The position numbers and the translations under genes are program-made. Positions 1-7,975 of a DNA stretch of 39,658 nucleotides are shown here, one piece after another. The notes beneath the pieces are model-generated. The model saw nothing but the letters and a program-made list of their open reading frames with translations, had not been told where the DNA came from and did not search any database. This DNA comes from Henriciella sp. (GTDB lineage: Bacteria > Pseudomonadota > Alphaproteobacteria > Caulobacterales > Hyphomonadaceae), in NCBI GenBank assembly GCA_002733705.1, contig NVWP01000006.1, positions 1-39,658 of the forward strand, read 5' to 3'. The first letter of the stretch is position 1. Each line of letters opens with the position of its first letter.

Positions 1-99
1 CATGACCGCGACGGTCGCCTCGGCGCTGTCGGGTGACAGCCAGCTGGTCAAGACCGATCTCGGCACTCTCATCCTCACCGGCGCCAACACCTATACAGG
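1..99 (+). repeat. Long-range repeat in autotransporter passenger, copy 1
   Basis: Bases 1-99 are identical to 1105-1203. Both encode the TATVASALSGDSQLVKTD segment and the PATR strand after it. Perfect identity over 99 bp, 1104 bp apart, in a gene whose other repeats have drifted, points to a recent duplication or gene conversion of a large passenger module. Its left border is cut by the window. Confidence 0.9.
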
Positions 100-3000
100 C
101 GGCACAGAGATTTCGGAAGGCACCCTGCAGATCGGCGATGGCGGGACGGGCGCGGCGATTTCAGGTGACGTGGTCAACAATGCCGGTCTTGTCTTCGATT
201 TCAGTGACCAGCTTGATCTTGATGGAGATATCAGCGGCTCTGGCACGCTGACCAAGCAGGGCGCAGGCACGCTGACCCTTTCTGGCAACACCTCACAGGC
301 TGGCGGTCTGGTGGTTTCGGATGGCCGCCTCTTCGTGAACGGCCAGATTCAGGCGGGCGACGTGCTTGTCCAGTCTGGTGGCCTCCTCAGCGGATCTGGC
401 TCGATCATCCCTGCGGTAAGCATCGCCGACGGCGGCACCCTCGCTGGCGCAGCGGGGCGCACGCTCAACATGGCCTCGCTTGACCTTTCCGGGGGATCGA
501 TTGTGCGGGCGGCCCTTGGCGCGCCGACCACGACCGCCCTGTTCGATATCACAGGTGACCTGACGCTCGACGGCACGCTGAACGCTGTCGATGCAGGCGG
601 CTATGGAGCAGGCATCTACCGCATCATGACCTATGGCGGCGCCCTGACCGACAATGGCCTGGAGACCGGCACAAGCCCGGCCGGCTTTGGGCGGCTGGAC
701 GTGCAGACCGGGATCGCCAATGAGGTGAACCTCGTCGTCAATCCGGCAGACACCGGCACGCCCGTGCCACCAGGACCGGGCCCGGCCCCCGCCATCCAGT
801 TCTGGGACGGCGCGAACACGACAGCTGACGGTGCGATCAATGGCGGCGCGGGCACCTGGGATCTCGCCTCAAGCAACTGGACCCGGTCCAATGGCGACGT
901 AAACGACACCTGGAACAGCAATTTCGCGGTGTTCCAGGGCGCTTCAGGCACGGTTACCGTGGACGCAGCCAGTGGTGCAATCAACACCATCGGTCTTCAG
1001 TTCGCTGATGACGGGTTCGTGGTTGATGGCGACGGGATGGGCCTCATCGGGGCGGACGGCCAGACCACAATCCGTGTCGGTGACGGCACGCAGTCCGGCG
1101 CAGGCATGACCGCGACGGTCGCCTCGGCGCTGTCGGGTGACAGCCAGCTGGTCAAGACCGATCTCGGCACTCTCATCCTCACCGGCGCCAACACCTATAC
1201 AGGTGGCACGCTGGTCTCAGACGGCACGCTGGTCGGCTCCTCCAGCTCGATTGCAGGTGACGTGATCAATAATGCACAGCTGGTGTTTGATCAGGCCACG
1301 ACCGGCACCTTCGCCAACACGATCAGCGGCAGCGGTCGCCTCACCAAGCAGGGTAATGGCACGCTCACGCTGACCGGCGCGAACACCTATTCCGGCGGCA
1401 CAGAAATCGCGCTGGGGACCCTGTCGGTCTCCTCTGACGCCAATCTTGGCGCTTCATCCGGCGCGCTGAGCTTTTCTGACGGAACGCTTGCCACGACCGG
1501 GAACATCACGACTTCAAGGGGCATCGCCCTTAACGCCGGCGCAACAATTGAGACGGCGTCCGCGACCTCGCTTGAGATGACCGGCACCCTCTCGGGCGCA
1601 GGCCGCCTCACCAAACAGGGCAATGGCACGCTCACCCTGACAGGCGCCAACACCTATACAGGTGGCACCCTGGTCTCAGACGGCACGCTGGTCGGCTCCT
1701 CGGCCTCGATTGCCGGTGACGTGACCAACAATGCACAGCTGGTCTTCGACCAGGCCACGACGGGCACCTTCGCCAACACGATCAGTGGCAGCGGTCGCCT
1801 CACCAAACAGGGGGCAGGTACGCTCACGCTGATGGGGGCGAACACCTATACAGGTGGCACGCTGATTTTTGACGGCACGCTGGTCGGCTCTTCGGCCTCG
1901 ATTGCCGGTGACGTGACCAACAATGCACAGCTGGTCTTCGACCAGGCCACGGCGGGCACCTTCGCCAAAACGATCAGTGGCAGCGGCCGCCTCACCAAGC
2001 AGGGTAATGGCACGCTCACGCTGACCGGCGCGAACACCCATACCGGCGGCACAGAAATCGCGGCAGGGACACTGTCGGTCTCCTCTGACGCCAATCTCGG
2101 TGCTTCATCCGGTAGGCTTGAATTTGCCGGCGGCACGCTGCGCACCACAGCCAGCTTCGATGCCAGCCGCTCGGCCCTTGTCAGTGGCGAGGGCGTCATC
2201 GACACCGTTACCGGCACCCGTCTCAGACTGCTGGGGGACCTCACTGGGACCGGCACAGTCACCAAGACAGGCAGCGGGACGCTAGTTCTTGATGGGGATA
2301 GCGCTTTTGAGGGTATGACAGACGTCAAGGAAGGTCACCTGATTGTCGGCGACAGTGCAGGTTCCGGCGCGCGCCTGGTGGGCGGTGTCACCATCGGGTC
2401 GGGCGCATATCTGTCAGGCAGCGGATCGGTGGGCACCACGGTGGTCGAAGGTACTGTCCAGCCAGGCAATTCCATCGGCACGATCACGATTGCAGGCGAT
2501 GCGCGTTTCACATCAGGTTCTGTCTACGAGGTGGAAGTCGATCCCTCCGGCACGGCTTCGGACCTGATCGATGTTTCGGGCAGCGTCACCATCGAGAACG
2601 GCGCCGCCGTGCGTCATATCGGCTTTGATGGCATCTATGCGGCTGTGAGCGACTATACGATCGTTACCGCGGGCAATGGCATAACCGGGACATTCGGGTC
2701 GGTGGAAAGCGACTATGCCTTCCTCGATGCGACGCTGGGCTATGACACGAATGCGGTCACGCTCACCCTGTCGCGCAACGATATCGCGCTTGCGGACGTA
2801 GCGGCCACGCGGAACCAGCGCGCGGCAGCGGCGGGTGTAGAAGGCCTCGGCTTTGGTAATGCCCTTTACGGTGTGATCCTGACGCAGGATGGGCCGACTG
2901 CGCGCTACGCCTATGATCAGGTGTCCGGGGAGCTTCACGCCTCTCTGAAGAGCGCGCTGATCGCAGATAGCCAATATCCACGTCAGGCTGCCCTTGGCCG

Positions 3001-3874
3001 TCTTCATACGGATATCGACAATGCTGCCCCGCAGGCTTCGAAAGTCGTTGAAGGCGTCACCATCTGGGGCGATGCCTATAATGCATGGGGCCGTATGAAT
3101 GGCGATGGCAACACGGCCAGCATGAGCCATGACACAGAAGGTCTGCTGGTTGGGGCTGATGCGAACCTCAGCTCCGGCTGGCGCGCTGGCGTGCTCGCAG
3201 GCGTCAGCTATTCCGATCAGGATGTGGATGCGCGCTTCTCGGCTGCCAATGGTGAAGGCGCCCATCTCGGTGCCTATGGCGGCGGCCAGTGGGGCAGGGT
3301 GTCGGTCAATGCCGGCGCCATCTATGCCTGGCACGACATCGAGACCCGCCGCGCTGTTCTCTTCGCCAATGTCGATGAGCGTGTGCGCGGACAGATGGAT
3401 GCGCAGACGCGGCAGGCCTTTGGCGAAGTCAGCTATGACGCAGAGCTGGCAGGCGTCGATGTGCAGCCCTTTGCCGAGCTCTCCTATATCGAGCTTGAAA
3501 CCGATGGGCTGACCGAGAGCGGCGACATGGCCGCCCTTCACGTCGCTGGCGACACGACGGACGCCACCTTCTCCACGCTTGGCACACGCGCGCGCTTCCC
3601 GGTGGAGCTTGGCAATGTCGCGGGCAGCCTGACCGGCAAGATCGGCTGGCAGCATGGCTTCGGCGACCTCATGCCCAACGCGGCCAATACGCTGGCCGGA
3701 AGTGCGACCTACCGCGTCCAGGGCGTCCATCTGGCCCGCGACAGCGGTGTGGTTGGCGCCGGTCTCGACCTGGCCCTGTCGCAAAATGCACGTCTCGCTG
3801 TCGCCTATGAGGGCAGCTTCAACGAGGACAACACCCAGCAAGCCATTACGGCTCGCGTGGGGGTGCGGTTCTAA
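2..3874 (+). CDS. Autotransporter with PATR repeats, 5' part outside window
   Basis: This is the C-terminal 1290 residues of a type Va autotransporter, a cell-surface passenger carried by its own outer-membrane barrel. The passenger has about eight passenger-associated transport repeats of the form L-T-K-Q-G-x-G-T-L-T-L-T-G-A-N-T-Y followed by GGT, which build a beta-helix. A barrel of about 275 residues begins near residue 1015 and ends in Val-Arg-Phe, the usual C-terminal aromatic signal for BAM insertion. The Met at the window edge is not the start: the same peptide (GMTATVASALS) recurs inside the gene at about 1106, so the true start lies upstream. The passenger is Thr/Gly/Ser-rich with no recognised protease or lipase domain. 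Adhesion or biofilm is the usual role for this class, but the ligand is unknown. A hairpin follows the stop codon. Confidence 0.9.
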   Translation: MTATVASALSGDSQLVKTDLGTLILTGANTYTGGTEISEGTLQIGDGGTGAAISGDVVNNAGLVFDFSDQLDLDGDISGSGTLTKQGAGTLTLSGNTSQAGGLVVSDGRLFVNGQIQAGDVLVQSGGLLSGSGSIIPAVSIADGGTLAGAAGRTLNMASLDLSGGSIVRAALGAPTTTALFDITGDLTLDGTLNAVDAGGYGAGIYRIMTYGGALTDNGLETGTSPAGFGRLDVQTGIANEVNLVVNPADTGTPVPPGPGPAPAIQFWDGANTTADGAINGGAGTWDLASSNWTRSNGDVNDTWNSNFAVFQGASGTVTVDAASGAINTIGLQFADDGFVVDGDGMGLIGADGQTTIRVGDGTQSGAGMTATVASALSGDSQLVKTDLGTLILTGANTYTGGTLVSDGTLVGSSSSIAGDVINNAQLVFDQATTGTFANTISGSGRLTKQGNGTLTLTGANTYSGGTEIALGTLSVSSDANLGASSGALSFSDGTLATTGNITTSRGIALNAGATIETASATSLEMTGTLSGAGRLTKQGNGTLTLTGANTYTGGTLVSDGTLVGSSASIAGDVTNNAQLVFDQATTGTFANTISGSGRLTKQGAGTLTLMGANTYTGGTLIFDGTLVGSSASIAGDVTNNAQLVFDQATAGTFAKTISGSGRLTKQGNGTLTLTGANTHTGGTEIAAGTLSVSSDANLGASSGRLEFAGGTLRTTASFDASRSALVSGEGVIDTVTGTRLRLLGDLTGTGTVTKTGSGTLVLDGDSAFEGMTDVKEGHLIVGDSAGSGARLVGGVTIGSGAYLSGSGSVGTTVVEGTVQPGNSIGTITIAGDARFTSGSVYEVEVDPSGTASDLIDVSGSVTIENGAAVRHIGFDGIYAAVSDYTIVTAGNGITGTFGSVESDYAFLDATLGYDTNAVTLTLSRNDIALADVAATRNQRAAAAGVEGLGFGNALYGVILTQDGPTARYAYDQVSGELHASLKSALIADSQYPRQAALGRLHTDIDNAAPQASKVVEGVTIWGDAYNAWGRMNGDGNTASMSHDTEGLLVGADANLSSGWRAGVLAGVSYSDQDVDARFSAANGEGAHLGAYGGGQWGRVSVNAGAIYAWHDIETRRAVLFANVDERVRGQMDAQTRQAFGEVSYDAELAGVDVQPFAELSYIELETDGLTESGDMAALHVAGDTTDATFSTLGTRARFPVELGNVAGSLTGKIGWQHGFGDLMPNAANTLAGSATYRVQGVHLARDSGVVGAGLDLALSQNARLAVAYEGSFNEDNTQQAITARVGVRF
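1105..1203 (+). repeat. Long-range repeat in autotransporter passenger, copy 2
   Basis: This is the second copy of the segment at 1-99, identical base for base. It is preceded by a Trp-rich segment (QFWDGANTT and GGAGTWD, encoded at about 797-865) that probably heads each large module. Confidence 0.9.
1202..1393 (+). repeat. 192-bp passenger repeat, copy A
   Basis: This 64-codon unit encodes GGTLVSDGTLVGSSSSIAG, then NAQLVFDQATTGTF and LTKQGNGTLTLTGANTY. It matches copies B and C at 1661 and 1853 with scattered substitutions. Confidence 0.8.
1661..1852 (+). repeat. 192-bp passenger repeat, copy B
   Basis: This copy is directly followed by copy C with no spacer. B and C are very similar, with long identical stretches around the IAGDVTNNAQLVFDQAT segment, so they look like a recent tandem duplication. 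Confidence 0.85.
1853..2044 (+). repeat. 192-bp passenger repeat, copy C
   Basis: This is the tandem partner of copy B. It is followed by a GTLSVSSDANLGASSG segment that also follows copy A near 1420, so the A-plus-tail unit appears to have been copied as a block. Confidence 0.85.
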
Positions 3875-3893
3875 CAGGCCCGTACTAGAAGTG

Positions 3894-3932
3894 ATCACGG
3901 CCCATTCCTTTTCATGAGGGATGGGCCGTGAT
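3894..3932 (+). terminator. Hairpin after the autotransporter
   Basis: The 12-base arm ATCACGGCCCAT at 3894-3905 pairs perfectly with ATGGGCCGTGAT at 3921-3932, and two inner C-G pairs extend the stem. It lies 20 bases after the stop codon. No T-run follows, so it may be a weak terminator or a 3'-end stabiliser rather than a classical intrinsic terminator. Confidence 0.6.
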
Positions 3933-4100
3933 TCGTAAGGGTCGGCCGATCCGATCCGCCTGTTTCTGGGATGGCCGTAATTTAACTTTTAATACGCCGC
4001 CCAGCACGCAACCTTTTTGTTCCTAAATCACTTTTTCGCTACGGTTTCTGTTGCGACGCAACATAAGGTGCAGCACGTATCGAAACTGGAGACGAGGTGG

Positions 4101-5876
4101 ATGATCAGGTTTCCGTGGTATGTTGCAGGCACGCTTGCCCTGCTCTTTGCAGTGCAGGCATGCTCCGATGGCTCAAACGAAGTTGCGGTTGAAAGCAGCG
4201 CCGATAATGAGATCGACGCCGATATATACCGCATGGCTATGGAAGAGGGCCAAGAGGCTGAAGAAGCGGCGAGCGGTGCGGCTTCGAGCGAGTCCGCAAA
4301 GATGGACGAAGGCAGCCAGGCGCAAGCAGCGGATCCCTCAGACCAGGCTGATGAGGATACCGCAGGGCCCGGTGAATCCCCGGACACCGATGAAGCGTCG
4401 GCAGAAAGCCCTGAAGCTGCCCCACCCACGGGCGATACCGTTCAGGCACCGGCAAGGTTCGGCTTTCAGACCGTCAACGCGCTCGCCCGGCAGCTTGCGC
4501 TCAACGACTACAAGCCGCCTGCCAGCGCGCCGGAGGATGCCGCCGGCCTCAATTACGACCAGTTCCGCCGCATACAGAATCTGCCGGGCTCAGAGCTCTG
4601 GAGCGATGACGGTTCCGCCTTCCGGGTCAGCCTTGACCCGCGTGGCTATCTCTTCAGACAGCAGGTCAAAGTCAACATCATCGAAGAGGGTAAGCCGGTG
4701 CGAAAAAGCTATGAACCCGGCCAGTTCGACTTCCTCGATCTCCCCCTGTCAGAGGAAACGGTCGAGACGCTTGGCTATTCCGGCTTCCGGCTGCTGGCGC
4801 CGTTCGCGGAGGCTGGAAAATACGATGAGGTGATCAGTTTCCGGGGGGCCAGTTTCTTTCGCGCGCTCGGGGCCGGGGCGGTCTATGGCGCATCGGCCCG
4901 CGGGCTCTCAGTCGGCACGGCCTCATCCGAGGGCGAGGAGTTTCCGCGCTTTCGAGAGTTCTGGCTGGTCAAGCCAAAGCCGGGCGACACCACATTCCGG
5001 ATCTTTGCGCTGCTCGACGGGGAAAGCGTAACCGGGGCTTATGAGTTCACGGTTGAACCAGGGCCGGACACGGAGGTGAAGGTGCGTGCGGTCATTCACC
5101 CGCGCCGCAATCTTTCCAATTTCGGCGTCGTGCCGCTCACCAGCATGTATTTCTTCTCCCCGCACGATCTCGCCAAGCAGCCCAATGATTTTCGCCCCGC
5201 CGTGCATGATTCCGAAGGTCTCTCCTTCCAGCTTGCCAATGGGGAATGGGTGTGGCGCCCATTGACCAATCCGAACGCCCTTCAGGTCTCCATTCTCGCG
5301 CAGGATGTGCCGCTCGGCTTTGGTCTCATGCAGCGCCAGCGCGACTTTGACGACTATTCCGATATCGAGGCCGGCTATCATCTGCGCCCCAGCGTCTGGG
5401 TGCGCCCGGGCGAGGGCTGGCAGAAGGGGGAGCTGACCCTGGTCGAGATCCCGACGGTCAACGAATACAATGACAATATCGTGGTCTTCTGGAAGCCCGG
5501 TCAGGCGTGGGAGAAGGGTAAAGCCTATCCGTTCTCCTATACGCTCAACTGGGGCATGATGTCCCCCGTCCTTCCCGGCGTGGTGCGCGTCGCGGAAACC
5601 CGCGCCGGGCGCGTTCCGGACAGTGAGCGGCGTCTCTTCGTCATCGATTTTGACAGCAGCGACAGCCGTCTTCTTGCGGGCGCGGACGCCGATGTCTCGT
5701 CCTCGGCAGGCGCGGTGTCCAATGTGACGCTGAAGCAGCACCCGGACACAGGACTGATGCGGCTCAGCTTTGAACTTGATCCCGAGCAGGCTGATACCGC
5801 AGAGCTTCGCGCCCTCCTGACACGCGCCGGCAAGCCTGTCACAGAGACCTGGATCTATCGGTGGAGAGCCTCGTGA
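4101..5876 (+). CDS. opgG: Periplasmic glucan biosynthesis protein OpgG/MdoG
   Basis: OpgG works in the periplasm with the inner-membrane synthase OpgH to make osmoregulated periplasmic glucans. The family domain begins near residue 120 (RFGFQTVNALARQLALNDY) and runs to the C-terminus. I chose the ATG at 4101 because a GAGACGAGG ribosome site precedes it and a short hydrophobic leader follows; the frame is open upstream to 4017. The leader ends in Val-Gln-Ala-Cys (Cys21), which resembles a lipobox although Gln at -2 is unusual. About 95 residues of Glu/Asp/Ala/Ser-rich, probably disordered sequence then separate the leader from the domain. The protein is about 591 residues, against roughly 510 for the E. 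coli protein as I recall it. It may therefore be membrane-tethered. The 3' end overlaps opgH. Confidence 0.92.
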   Translation: MIRFPWYVAGTLALLFAVQACSDGSNEVAVESSADNEIDADIYRMAMEEGQEAEEAASGAASSESAKMDEGSQAQAADPSDQADEDTAGPGESPDTDEASAESPEAAPPTGDTVQAPARFGFQTVNALARQLALNDYKPPASAPEDAAGLNYDQFRRIQNLPGSELWSDDGSAFRVSLDPRGYLFRQQVKVNIIEEGKPVRKSYEPGQFDFLDLPLSEETVETLGYSGFRLLAPFAEAGKYDEVISFRGASFFRALGAGAVYGASARGLSVGTASSEGEEFPRFREFWLVKPKPGDTTFRIFALLDGESVTGAYEFTVEPGPDTEVKVRAVIHPRRNLSNFGVVPLTSMYFFSPHDLAKQPNDFRPAVHDSEGLSFQLANGEWVWRPLTNPNALQVSILAQDVPLGFGLMQRQRDFDDYSDIEAGYHLRPSVWVRPGEGWQKGELTLVEIPTVNEYNDNIVVFWKPGQAWEKGKAYPFSYTLNWGMMSPVLPGVVRVAETRAGRVPDSERRLFVIDFDSSDSRLLAGADADVSSSAGAVSNVTLKQHPDTGLMRLSFELDPEQADTAELRALLTRAGKPVTETWIYRWRAS

Positions 5877-7975
5877 CCTGCCATCACCCAAGGCCGATCG
5901 AGTTTCCTCTGCAGATGCCGGATCAGGCCTTTGGCGCCTCAGAAGCCCGCATACGCCACCGGCCGGTCTCCGTGCTCTGGCGCAAGATTTTCGTCTTTGG
6001 CACATCGGCGGCGCTGACGGCGTGGACGACCTGGGAGATGTATGGCGTGCTCGGCATATCGAGCCTGACCCTGCTGGAGTGGGCTCTGCTTTTCATATTC
6101 GCGCTGAATATCTGCTGGGTCTGCTTTGCCTTCGTCAACGCGGTGGTTGGTTTCTGCGCTGCGCTCGCGGCCCTGCGCGCGAAAGACTGTGCTGAAACGC
6201 CCGACATATCTGGGGCGCGGACCGCCATTGTGTTTCCCATATACAATGAAGAAGTCGAGCATGTCTTCGCCACAGTTCTGGCGACGGCAGAGCTCCTCTC
6301 GGGTGCGCCAAGCCAGTTCGAGTGCTTCATCCTTAGCGACACCACCGATCCGGAGACCGCGCTTTGCGAAGAAGCAGGCTTCCGCAAACTACAGGCAAAA
6401 GCCCCGCCGGACGTGGCGATCCGCTATCGCAGGCGGGTTATAAATGCTCACCGCAAGGCCGGAAACATCCGCGATTTCGTCACCCGCTGGGGCGGGCGCT
6501 ACGACTATATGCTGGTCTATGATGCCGACAGTTATATGTCGCGTGCGGCCATACTGGAGCTGGTAGAGGCGATGGAGGCGTCACCGCGCGCCGGTCTCAT
6601 ACAGACGATCCCGCAACTTGTCGGCGCGCGCACGCTATTTGCCCGTGTGCAGCAATTTGCGTCCGCTCTCTACGGACCTGTGCTTGGTCATGGCATCGCC
6701 TGGTGGGCGCAGAAGGAAGGCAATTTCTGGGGCCATAACGCCATCATAAGGGTCTCGGCGCTGGCAGAAGCCGCAGGTCTGCCGGTCATCCCCGGCCGCG
6801 CGCCGCTTGGCGGCTCGATCCTCAGCCATGACTTTGTCGAGGCCGCGCTTTTGCGTCGGGCCGGATGGAATGTGGAAATCCGCGCGGACATTGAAGGCTC
6901 CTACGAGGAAGGCCCGCCAACGCTCATCGACCACACGGTCAGGGACCGGCGGTGGTGCCAGGGCAATATGCAGCACATGGCCGTGCTGGCGCGCGTAAAG
7001 GGGCTCTCCTTCACCAACAGGTTTCACCTGATCAACGGGATATTCTCCTATCTCGCCTCGCCATTCTGGCTCCTCTTCATCACGGTCGGTCTGTTCCTCT
7101 CCCTTCAGAACAGCTTTCTCGTGCCGGAATATTTCGGCGAAGGGGCTTCGCTCTTTCCGACCTGGCCTGTGATCGACTCCGAACGCGCGCTCCGCCTCTT
7201 TGTCGTTACAATGGCGATCCTGTTTGCGCCGAAGCTCCTGAGCCTCGTCTATGGCTGGCTGAACCGGGACTGGCGTCAGAAGGTCGGGCTTGGGCGCACG
7301 ACGCTGGGCGTGTTCAGCGAGCTTCTCATTTCGGTGCTTATGGCGCCCATCCTTATGGCGACGCAGACGGCGGCGGTGATCAGTGTTGTCCTCGGCCGCG
7401 ACAGCGGCTGGTCGCCCCAGGCGCGCGGCGATGGTCACTACACCTTCGCCACGATCATGCGCCAGAGCCTGTTTCCGACCTTGCTTGGCATCGTCCTGAC
7501 GGTGGCGGCGGTCATCATCTCGCCGATCTATGCCGCCTGGCTGGCGCCCGCCACGGTCGGCCTCGTTCTAAGCGCCCCGCTTATCTGGCTCACCTCACTG
7601 CCGTCGGCTGGCGGGGCGGCGCGGCGATATGGCGGGATCGTGACCCCGGTCGAGCTCACCGCGCCGGCCTGCTTTGAACAGGCGGTGAAGGCGCGCTCCA
7701 CTTTTGCGGGGCTGCAGCCCGACCGTCTCTCCGCCCTTCTGGTGGATCGTGAGCGCCAGCAGGCCCGCGCTGATCTGGTCGACCCGTTCTGGCCACTGCA
7801 GCAGCAGGAGGTTCATACCCCGCTTGCGACGGCCCGTGCCCGCAGTGAGAGGGCCTCATCGGTACAGGAATTCCTCAGCCGGCTCAGCCGCGAAGAGACA
7901 ATGGCAATTCTGAATTCCACCAACGACCTGCACGCAATGAGCTTCCGCTTCGGTTCGCTGCGCAAGCCCGGCTAA
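5873..7975 (+). CDS. opgH: Glucan biosynthesis glucosyltransferase OpgH/MdoH
   Basis: OpgH is a family GT2 inner-membrane glucosyltransferase that polymerises the glucan backbone from UDP-glucose and passes it to the periplasm. Two N-terminal membrane segments precede the cytoplasmic catalytic domain: AIVFPIYNEE, then Asp-Ala-Asp at residues 217-219, and the family-typical RDRRWCQGN around 357-365. Several further membrane segments follow. I chose the GTG at 5873, which overlaps the opgG stop as GTGA and has GGAG six bases upstream, a typical coupling arrangement. GTG 5861 and ATG 5915 are alternatives. The length of 700 residues is somewhat short of the E. coli protein, mostly at the termini. 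The TAA stop overlaps the stop of the convergent Amt-fusion gene by four bases (CTAA). Confidence 0.92.
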   Translation: MTCHHPRPIEFPLQMPDQAFGASEARIRHRPVSVLWRKIFVFGTSAALTAWTTWEMYGVLGISSLTLLEWALLFIFALNICWVCFAFVNAVVGFCAALAALRAKDCAETPDISGARTAIVFPIYNEEVEHVFATVLATAELLSGAPSQFECFILSDTTDPETALCEEAGFRKLQAKAPPDVAIRYRRRVINAHRKAGNIRDFVTRWGGRYDYMLVYDADSYMSRAAILELVEAMEASPRAGLIQTIPQLVGARTLFARVQQFASALYGPVLGHGIAWWAQKEGNFWGHNAIIRVSALAEAAGLPVIPGRAPLGGSILSHDFVEAALLRRAGWNVEIRADIEGSYEEGPPTLIDHTVRDRRWCQGNMQHMAVLARVKGLSFTNRFHLINGIFSYLASPFWLLFITVGLFLSLQNSFLVPEYFGEGASLFPTWPVIDSERALRLFVVTMAILFAPKLLSLVYGWLNRDWRQKVGLGRTTLGVFSELLISVLMAPILMATQTAAVISVVLGRDSGWSPQARGDGHYTFATIMRQSLFPTLLGIVLTVAAVIISPIYAAWLAPATVGLVLSAPLIWLTSLPSAGGAARRYGGIVTPVELTAPACFEQAVKARSTFAGLQPDRLSALLVDRERQQARADLVDPFWPLQQQEVHTPLATARARSERASSVQEFLSRLSREETMAILNSTNDLHAMSFRFGSLRKPG

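Noticed and set aside
2513-3898. A 461-codon open frame antisense to the autotransporter barrel
   Set aside because: The plus strand encodes the C-terminal autotransporter barrel ending in Phe. The antisense product shows no family features and is a composition artefact.
3982-3992. Two TTAA elements before opgG as a CtrA box
   Set aside because: The starts are seven bases apart, not the eleven needed for TTAA-N7-TTAA.
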